A stretch of 64,000 bases of DNA from Lithospermum erythrorhizon. Lineage: Eukaryota; Streptophyta; Magnoliopsida; Boraginales; Boraginaceae. This document shows, one piece after another, positions 56,327 through 64,000 of the stretch; the stretch's first letter is position 1, and the number at the start of each line of letters is the position of its first letter. The translations under genes were made by a program, and so were the position numbers. The stretch covers positions 1 through 64,000 of the forward strand of contig JADFUC010000181.1 in assembly GCA_019722365.1 (NCBI GenBank), read 5' to 3'. The notes beneath the pieces are model-generated. The model saw only the letters and a program-made list of their open reading frames with translations. It was not told where the DNA came from and did no database searches.

Positions 56327-59282
56327 TCAGCTATCTATAGTGATGTCCCGAAACGAGCTTGAAAGTCCGTTCTGAGGACCAAGTTTCTGGAAGGTAGATT
56401 CAATAGTTTTAGCAATCTTGGAATTTGTAGGGGTTGGCTTTGAGAATTTCACATGGAATGAACCATGTTTGATCGGACTATCAGACTTCATCAACCGAGC
56501 TTGCTCTTCGATATATCTGCAGAGTTGTTGATGGAAGGTGTGATCCAAGGAGAAACAATTATCCATCGTCCCAATGTTAGAAAGCTTAGCCGAGCCCGAG
56601 TCAGAGCCAGAGCCTGAACCTTCTCTTTTGCAAAAATGTGGAAGTGAACCATAATCCATAATCTGCACCATAACACAGTGATATTTAACGTAGTTTACAT
56701 CGAAATGTTCTCATGGTGAACCATGTTGTGAAGGCTTAATTTGCTTTGGGTCGCTTTCTAAATTGAACAATGGAACATGAAAACATCGAATTGCTCGTGG
56801 TAGTTTTTGCAAGATGTTAAGATCCTAGTTTTTGCTTCAAACAGATGAATACAAATTTCTGTAACAGTGCTCCTTACCTTCAATAGCTCATCTTTTCCAC
56901 AACCTGAAAGCACTTGAACCTTTTTCCTGGTTCGTTCTTGCAAAAGTGGCTTCACAACCTAGAAAGTGGTGGAAGCGCATAAGCTGAAAATCGACAAGAG
57001 AAACTTCCATGTAGATATTCAAATTTGCTACTATATGCAAATCTAAATCACTATGTAAACCTTCCAGCATGTTGCAAATACGTATGGTGCGTTGACGATA
57101 AAATAAGTCTCCGTCTTCTCAGGATAGTTTAGATCATCAATGGCAGTTATATCAGTTAATAACTGCAACCAAAATAAATAAATTTAATTGTAAGTCCTAG
57201 CTATATCCCGCTCGATGACTCCACCTGATCTTCATAAAGACAAGAGTGTGAAATACCTTGATTTGGTTCAGTGCAGAAAGCTTTAACCCTGTCATGTCAA
57301 GAACTTTAATACACATATTGATATGTCGACCATATTTCTTCGTTGCAGCAGGCTGCAATGTTATTATTAGTCTATTAGCAAGTATGTCGCTTTAATCTAC
57401 TAGATAGCCAAGAAGTGCAGAAACGGAAGTTACCAGTAGTACACGGTCTCTATATTCGTTGATCTGGATATGGGACTGAACATAGTTGTGAATCTACAAA
57501 GGAAAGCATTGATAAAAGTACATAACATATCTATATAATGTCTAAGCCCCCTCTATCAAGTAAAGCCGCTCAAATTAACGATTTTCTATCATATCTCCTA
57601 ATGAATTTATTTTTTTATTTTTTATTTTCATACTAATTTCTTCATGATAGAACTACCCAACATGTTAACTTTTCCATAAACTACTACAAATCTTATCTAC
57701 TACGTAATAATTATCACAAAAAAAAAGAAAAGTTATTTTACCGTTCCCTATCTTTATTTCTCCATGGTAACTTTTTCATCTTCTTTCTTTTAGTTTTTTT
57801 TAAAATTTATTTTCTTTTCATTATAATTCTACTATAAAAATAATGAAATAATTTGCAAAAACAAACCGTTGCATTACATAACTGGGCTTTTATATAAACA
57901 GTAAACTACCAAGAAAGTTATAAAGGTTATGTGGATCCTACAGATGCTTTGTCATATGTGCTGAGCGCTACGCCAACAGCAAAAATCGGAAGACCCTACG
58001 AAAAAGTAGCAACAAGAAGAGAGCTTATATCATTTAAGATATCAGAGGAACCAATGAACCATATAACACTGAAGTATAACTTAAACTATGCACTATGTGG
58101 GCTAATGGAAAACGACTTCAGAGCAAGTAGTTTTTGCAGCATCTACGTTCTGTGTTTACCGATTTTGAGTATCCAGACATTCCTACTAGCTGTGAATCAC
58201 GAATCCTTCTGTACAAATCAGCAGGAACTATTGGCTTCTGCAACAAAAGGAAAAGGAAAAATGGTGACAAAGTTTCTTATTAGAATATAACAACCTAAGA
58301 CAAATGGAAGAGAGGGGACAGGAAAAGTTATTTAACCTGAAAAAGCACACTTGCTATATATGATCTCTCCAATCAGAATACTTACAGCTAATATGTGATC
58401 GATTTCATTTTGAACTCTCCAATTCAAACAATCAATGAGCTGCAAGATATCAAGCACTATGAGAGATAACATGCAACGGTTCCTAGCTCAAATGTCGAGA
58501 GAAATCATATACATCATACCATTTTGTGGGCTTTGGAGACATTACCATCCCTTGCTTTGAGGAACCTAATGAGAGTCACAATGGGGTATCCTTGATGAAT
58601 ATTCTGCAAAGGAAGATCATTCTCATTTTATTACATAAACCACATCAAGATTTTTCTTTTATTAACTGATATCTAAAGCTAACATTGCTTCTATAAACAG
58701 AAAAAATTGAATCAAGAATTCATATCACTTCTAAAAGGGAGTTAATACATATAATTCTCATCAGTTAGCACTATTTTCATCCTAATAGTTCAATCAATTC
58801 AATTTGTTTTCTACATTTCCTCATTGTTGATCTTCCATTCACAAACTTGTTCCCTCAAATATACACACATTTATAGTCGATACAAAAACAATAACAACAA
58901 CAACATGCCCCCAATGACTTGAAAGTCAGTCCAGCCTAACAGCCTAAGTGGGGTGACCAGATTACAAACTGAGAGCAAAAGGGAAGTATACTAAATAATA
59001 AAGTGCAGTAGTATATCTTGAGAAGACATATAAACCAAGGCTTCACTAGCATGAACAAAAAGACAAACCTGGTAAGTGTTCTTGAGTGGTTCATCAACTG
59101 CATAACGCAAATAGGGAAAAAAAACAAGTTGAAAAAAAATCAGAAAAAATGTAGTAGTCAGACTAGTAGATAGTATATTTTAACAATGCAAATTATGAGT
59201 GAAAATATTGTGTGTATATATTATTACTTTGTTCCATCATAGCTTGAAATGGCTTAATCATTTCATCTGTTATGAACCCCAT
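56327..59282 (-). CDS. Sec14-like (CRAL-TRIO) lipid-transfer protein, 342 aa, 11 exons
   Basis: Exons, in transcript order: 59,282-59,228; 59,097-59,069; 58,603-58,520; 58,439-58,386; 58,237-58,160; 57,995-57,942; 57,493-57,434; 57,352-57,257; 57,162-57,061; 56,958-56,878; 56,662-56,327. All introns are GT-AG and the joined frame is open (1,029 nt with stop). Residues 1-60 hold the CRAL-TRIO N-terminal helix region (VTLIRFLKARDGNVSKAHKM). Residues 75-235 are the lipid-binding domain (GMSGYSK, KVLDMTGLKLSALNQI, NYPEKTETYFIVNAP, GCGKDELL). A Ser/Gly-rich stretch follows at 246-255 and then a C-terminal tail. Family members bind and exchange phosphatidylinositol and other lipids at membranes. 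The start is the first ATG after an in-frame TAA, and MG- starts are usual. No GOLD or nodulin domain is attached. It is intact and apparently functional. Confidence 0.93.
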
Positions 59283-59380
59283 TTGCCTCAACTCTTTCAA
59301 CCTTCTCAAAATTTTCTTGTTTGTCTTTGGTAGAGAGAATATAAGTGATTATAGCATACAACCTTTGAGACAAATTCAGA

Positions 59381-59392
59381 GCATTTTATAGA
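59381..59392 (-). promoter_or_regulatory. TATA box of the Sec14-like gene
   Basis: On the minus strand, CTATAAAATGC lies about 100 bp before the ATG at 59,282. It is the only good TATA match in the first 200 bp upstream. Confidence 0.55.
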
Positions 59393-60684
59393 CACTTTCT
59401 AAAACTGCCTCAAGGAATGGAATGCACATGTAAGCAATATCAGAATTTATCAATAATGATATTAATTAGTAATATTGTAATATCATAGTTAGCAATAATG
59501 GTATGCACCAGTAATAGACATGGTGATTATAAAAATGTATAACAGTCGAATCGGACTCAATATACATTCTCTAGTTTGTAACATTTCGTACACAGTTTAA
59601 AGGCAGAGTTCGTTGACAATCTAAACGTTGTTATGCTAAATTATTGACTTATTAACATAAATTCGAAAGGATATTCCACATAGCTGTCTAGATGGTGGCT
59701 TATCATAAGTTAAAAAGTAAGGTTTTGCCAAAACATATTAAAATTCAGAAATTAGAGGAGGAATCAAACATTTCAATATACATAAAATATCGAATCGTTT
59801 GTGTGAAGGTCTCTTTGTCATATAAAAGTATTTTTTGTTTCAATTACATTATATTTCAATTGTCACGACTTTTTACTATCACTCTATATAACGTATAATT
59901 ATTCAATTTTGATTACACTATCCTAAACCTTTTATCTTTCCTAAAGTTTAAGTCACTAAATTTCAATTTGAACAATTTAAGTTGGAGTCTATAGAACATG
60001 CATGACTGGCTGTATAAATGTCAATGTTCAAAAAGGTAAAATGTTCTAAGCAATTTGTGAGGTTGGACTTTATGCAAATAAATTAATATCCATACATTTT
60101 TTTATATCAAAGTAACTAGGCACTTTCTAGCAATGAAATAAAGTATACTTAGCTTGTATCTAACATTCGGTATTCGTCAGCCATCGATGTTCATCAACTT
60201 TATAATGATAGATGGGCATTTTAGTACCGTATTATTACAATATCCAATTACTTTACATTTAGGTGGAAATTGGCATCTTGGTTTTCCTACGTACATGTGT
60301 TGCTTTCCGTCCTAATTTCTTTTATATATGCAAAGTTCTTGTCGGATCTAGTTTCACTGCTTGATCATGTGTTATACTTCAGGTAAATTTTCAATTATAT
60401 TTAATTTTAAAACCAATCACATGTCACATTTAACTACGCAATTCGATTTCGACTTTGTTTCTTATTCCTTATTCCTTCACCTTCTCAAAGCTTTTTAATC
60501 TAGCTTATTCAAATCTCAATCACAACCATTTGGGAGATGATATTCTTATAATATAACTTAAGAGAGTCTAACAAGAATGACGGGAGAAGATCTTAATCAT
60601 ATGTTAAAGGAGTGTAATGAAATGGATTTAAGTCCAGGATTATTATAGTGCTTACTTTAAAGCAAACCTAGAACCATCACATCT
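59393..60684. other. Intergenic; no gene seen
   Basis: AT-rich unique-looking sequence between the Sec14-like gene and the tRNA. Short frames (59,692-59,898, plus strand) show no motif. It presumably holds upstream elements of the Sec14-like promoter. Confidence 0.5.
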
Positions 60685-60689
60685 GCGGG

Positions 60690-60732
<43 letters not shown>

Positions 60733-60757
60733 GCGTGTTCGATCCACGCTCACCGCA
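60685..60757 (+). tRNA. tRNA-Phe (anticodon GAA)
   Basis: The 73-nt cloverleaf has acceptor GCGGGGA/TCACCGC, D arm GCTC...GAGC, anticodon arm TCAGA-CTGAAGA-TCTGA with GAA at the loop centre, and T arm GCGTG-TTCGATC-CACGC. The A box TAGCTCAGTTGG and the B box around GTTCGATCC are both intact. There is no intron and CCA is not encoded. As far as I know the sequence is the standard plant cytosolic tRNA-Phe. The single G-A opposition in the acceptor stem (position 5 with 68) is present in that tRNA too, so it is not a sign of decay. Confidence 0.97.
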
Positions 60758-60758
60758 A

Positions 60759-60768
60759 TTTTTTTTTT
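60759..60768 (+). terminator. Pol III terminator (T-run) of tRNA-Phe
   Basis: Ten consecutive T residues begin two bases after the mature tRNA end, a strong RNA polymerase III stop signal on the coding-strand sense. Confidence 0.92.
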
Positions 60769-61850
60769 CGTTGACATTTTGAAGAAGTTAAATCTCTTAT
60801 TGGCATCTAACGAAACTACAACTCAATCAACAGTTGATATCAATTATGATAAAAGCTTCACCTCTCCTAATTAATTTCAATCATACCAGTTATCATCGTT
60901 CTTCAAGGAGCAAGCATCACACACCCATCTTTTTAAAATTTAATTGATTTCGAGATTGATTTTTGCCATCCTAAATATTCTAGGGAAATACGTTGTATGT
61001 TCTGGTCATTGTCGATATGTCGAATGTGAAAATTAAAAAGACATCTGTAATATAGTAAGTCAGTTGGAATGTTGACATAAGCATTCTCATTAGAAACAGT
61101 AATCAAACACTCCAAGCCGTGACAAATGCTAACGTTATTCGGTGTATTATAAATATATATTAATTTTGGGAGAGCGGGTTTCTAAAATTTGGGAGGTTCT
61201 CTTTGGATTCTAAATAAAATATTACACCAAAATCTCCATTTTTTTTCAATTCTTAAATATTAAAACCCTCGACATTCTCTCCGCTTAAGCAAGCTCCGAA
61301 CAGTTTGAGTTGGCATTCATTTGTTTGAGCATTTCATTCATATTGAATTACTCCAGAAAGTTAATAAGGGTAACGGAGGACTCCACTATCCTCCTACACT
61401 TCATCTATAAAAGCTTTTAAACTATCTTCCATTTGAAGACATGGAAAAAATTTTATCATTTTACACAAACAAAGTATTTCACCGGTGATAGTTCTTACCT
61501 TTCCTCGAGCCTTTTATATTAGATCGTTGTAGTGCTTTCTAAGGTGTTGTTGGTTTTACAATTATCGTATCTCCTGGAAACAAATCCTTTTCTTATATTA
61601 CTATAGTACCTTCAAGTAGAGGAAATTTGTTTTATGAGACTGCTCGCACAAGCTGTAGCGGGATGTTTTGTCTATTCAATTTCTTAAATTAAAAGTTCTC
61701 TGTTGGTAGTTCTTTTTATGAGCCCCTGCCCCCATACTAAAAAAAACTTCATGGGCCAGTAACATAAACAAGAACTTTGAGACGGTTTCTCAGTGGTATT
61801 GAAACTCGCTATTTATAACTCAACTATCACGCATCAAACGCTTCTCACGC
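60769..61850. other. Intergenic with a copia LTR-like fragment
   Basis: 61,165-61,205 reads GGGAGAGCGGGTTTCT..GGGAGGTT, very like 1,727-1,755 in the copia LTR copy 1, so LTR sequence seems to be present from about 61,140. The rest shows no gene. The minus-strand frame 61,115-60,933 has no known motif. Confidence 0.4.
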
Positions 61851-62850
61851 CAACTTTTGATGCTTGACTCAAGTATTGTTTCTACAATAACTACTGACAA
61901 AGTTCTGAGGGTCTATTTTCCAAGTTTCGAAGTGGTCCAACTTTGCCACCATAGAATTGTTCCGATGGTGAAGTCAAATACCAGGCAAAACCTGAAACTT
62001 TCTCTGGAAAGAATTTTAAGCGCTGAGGAACAAATGACGCTCGCTTCACAACTATGAGCCCTGCCAAAATTTGACCGAGTGAGGCTCCTAAGCTTCAAGA
62101 AGGTCAATCGAACCTTCAAGTGGTCACGCGGTCGGTGCGCAGGCTACGCCGACTACCTATGTAGAATTATATCCCGAATGGATTGTCTGATGCTCTATTT
62201 CCTAGACGAACTCACCTAACCGCCAAATCAGCTGGTGGACGCCTAGAGTACAAATACAGAACGCAAGATGCCGGAGTCAAGAAGCGACAAGCCGGAAATT
62301 TCTTGATTATAAGATGATCAATGGAAATCCATAGACGCTATGTTCAAAATTGGTGATGTTCTCCGAATTCGTGCAAAGTTGACGGCTCATGCTCTAAAAG
62401 CTTCCAAGTGGCCGCTATAATCGACAACCACTCGGGTCGAAAGATTTCAAGAATACCTCAAAACATAAACGGTGAGATGACCGTGAAAGAGGTAGCCTTA
62501 CGTCTCGTGATCAAGAAGACAACAGAAGAAATGACCACAGAGGCAAGTGGTCCTAAGTCACGACAGGTTTAAAACGAATGTCATGGAGTTTGGCCCAAGA
62601 TCTGTGGTCGCCAAAGTGGAAGTTAAGAAAGAATATGTACTCAAGGTTGTGGAACAACCTTCAAGAAAACGCTTGAGGAAAATACTTCAATTGCGAAGAA
62701 AGGATATAAGTCTAATGAGTGTCGGTCTCAGAAAAGAAAATCATACGAGGCTAATACGATGAAAAATCAGAATTCAAAGGGTTCCTGGACACGAACTTTC
62801 ACGGGCCATGGTTTCTAAAGTAAATCGGGTAGGCCGAACCCGGTAGAGGC
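61850..62850 (+). pseudogene. Ty1/copia gag remnant
   Basis: Plus-strand frames contain pieces of copia gag. 62,470-62,560 reads GEMTVKEVALRLVIKK, the E(M/L)..E.L...L.I conserved end of the gag domain, and Lys/Arg-rich stretches at 62,600-62,760 sit where the knuckle should be, although Cys residues are lost. The first part (61,860-62,060) is open for 66 codons but shows only weak family resemblance. It is followed directly by protease. Confidence 0.6.
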
Positions 62851-63130
62851 GGGCTGGAGCACTGTGCTACAAGGCATATTTTCTCGCCTAAAGAGTTCTT
62901 CACCATCTCAAGCCTCGTGATAAACGGTGAAAAGTTGTATACGGGCAACTCCTCAACTTCTAACATCGAGGCGAAGGATCTATTGGCACAAAATACACGG
63001 GAGTTAAGTGATCACGAATCACGCTCTGTATGTTCCGTATGTTAGGAAGAATTCATTTCTAGTTCGTTGCTTAGCAAAACGGCTTTCGTGCCTAGCATAG
63101 GTTTATAAGATTATTTTGTCTAAAGGGAGG
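62850..63130 (+). pseudogene. Ty1/copia protease N-terminal part
   Basis: The plus strand near 62,925-63,060 reads INGEKLYTGNSSTSNIEAKDLLAQ and shortly after a broken NVLYVPEIRKN-like and SSLLSKTAF stretch, the block after the catalytic DSGA of copia proteases. The DSGA itself is scrambled. The coding similarity stops at about 63,130, where a copia piece of opposite orientation begins. Confidence 0.72.
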
Positions 63131-63139
63131 AGCTGACAT

Positions 63140-63570
63140 CCAGCCAACATCGACTTGTACTTTTTGTGGGATCCCTTTTCCTACGAGGCACTATCATTAG
63201 GTTTCGGAGGAACTCACTGCTCAAGACGTATTCAGCTTCTTCGTTGAGAATAATTCTCAAATTTCGAGACCACTCGTCAGTTTCTGAGTTATTTCAAATT
63301 GCACTTTGCTGGAATGTTTGTTTTTTATGAAAGAGAGTAGTGAGAGCTATTAAAATCTCACAAGAATAAGTAAATAAAGACAATTAATCAAGAACTATCA
63401 TGCTAAACACTTACAAATAAATTATAGCAAATACTAATACTTCAAATCTCATGAAATATATATTAGTATCAAGACCTAGTTATACTTAAACTAAACGGCA
63501 ACACTGCATATATTTTGAATTCAGATAATAGTAGGTTATCAACCAATTATGTAAAACTGTTATAACTCTT
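63140..63570 (-). pseudogene. Copia gag start and leader, opposite orientation
   Basis: This matches 6,790-7,210 over about 400 bp, including AGGCACTATCATTAGGTTT, the ACTATCATGCTAAACACTTA block and AGTAGGTTATCAAC. On the minus strand 63,300-63,190 reads NNSETDEWSRNLRIILNEE, a copia gag N-terminus. The rest is the untranslated leader. Confidence 0.75.
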
Positions 63571-64000
63571 GTGTCGTTAGCATATTATTCAAGATGCGCC
63601 TGACTTTTGTATCTCCGACAAACCTGTTAAGTATACCAATTAAACCAAATAATTACTTGGAGTGATCATCTGAAAGCCTACAACGTTAGTGGAAATCACT
63701 TCAACATGATCCATTGTCATATCAAAGTGTAAACCAGAACACCCCATCACACCGCGCCTGTGATATCGCAACCGATTTCACAACTTTTAAAATTGGCTCG
63801 ATATCACAATTTTTAAATGGTGAATATTATTAGTTTGTTTTTATTTTAATATGCAATTGTAGTACATATAATCAAACATATGTACAAATATGAAAACAAA
63901 CAAGAATGCACATTCAAGAGACGATGATACGAATTCTAGGTCTCTATTACATTTTCAAACTTGAAACTAACATTTGGGTCTCTATTACAATTTCTTTCCG
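63571..64000. other. No recognisable feature
   Basis: AT-rich sequence with no open frame or repeat partner that I can identify, running to the window edge. Confidence 0.4.

Noticed and set aside
58881..58990. AACAACAACAACATGCCC and AAGTGGGGTG words in Sec14 intron 2, resembling the end of a SINE-like repeat seen in some asterids
   Set aside because: There is no second box, tail or target duplication, so it cannot be supported as an element.
60685..60757. G-A opposition in the tRNA-Phe acceptor stem as a sign of a pseudogene
   Set aside because: The same opposition is present in the standard plant cytosolic tRNA-Phe as I know it, and all other stems and boxes are intact.
61857..62057. 66-codon ORF considered as a cellular gene downstream of the tRNA
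   Set aside because: It lies at the start of a copia gag/protease series and shows no conserved cellular domain.

Overview
The window is nuclear DNA of a flowering plant, probably a eudicot. It is AT-rich, full of Ty1/copia and Ty3 retrotransposon remains, and carries two intact intron-containing plant genes and a plant-type tRNA-Phe(GAA). I cannot name the species. I see no bacterial, viral or CRISPR features.

Positions 1 to about 51,000 are a nest of decayed transposable elements. In order they are: a Ty3-type LTR remnant (1-1,635); a minus-strand Ty1/copia element (LTR about 1,640-3,130, then RNase H, RT, integrase and gag up to about 6,970); a minus-strand Tekay-like Ty3 chromovirus (7,231-17,994) whose linker-PR-RT-RNH-IN block is duplicated in tandem; a copia LTR end and leader on the plus strand (17,995-20,790); a plus-strand Tekay-like Ty3 element (20,794-28,612); a copia LTR (28,613-29,535); a minus-strand 5'-truncated LINE (31,900-34,490) carrying a small tRNA-derived SINE with perfect target-site duplications; a copia gag, leader, primer-binding site and LTR on the minus strand (35,834-39,299); a Tat-like Ty3 element on the minus strand (39,300-45,110); a plus-strand copia RT/RNase H remnant (45,120-46,240); and a short gag-only copia element between two LTRs (about 47,412-50,719). 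None of these has an intact polyprotein. Frames break every few tens of codons.

From about 51,700 to 60,800 the sequence is genic and clean. A NOI/RIN4-family gene lies on the plus strand (three coding exons, 77 aa, 51,858-54,824). A Sec14-like (CRAL-TRIO) gene lies on the minus strand (eleven exons, 342 aa, 59,282-56,327). The two genes converge tail to tail. A 122-bp piece of the last Sec14 exon has been copied, with one mismatch and in inverted orientation, into intron 2 of the NOI gene. A Stowaway-type MITE sits in NOI intron 1, just upstream of the acceptor. A tRNA-Phe gene with a T-run terminator follows at 60,685-60,757. The last 3 kb returns to copia fragments, with gag/protease on the plus strand abutting a gag start on the minus strand.

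The two protein genes are both of types that act at membranes or in signalling (a Cys-tailed NOI peptide, a lipid-transfer protein), but nothing in the sequence links them functionally. I found no clear new biological system. The observations most worth checking are the exon-fragment transfer between the two neighbouring genes, the SINE inside the LINE, the internal tandem duplication in the Ty3 element, the telomere-like patch inside an LTR, and the contrast between clean genes and heavily indel-ridden repeats, which may be partly an assembly effect.
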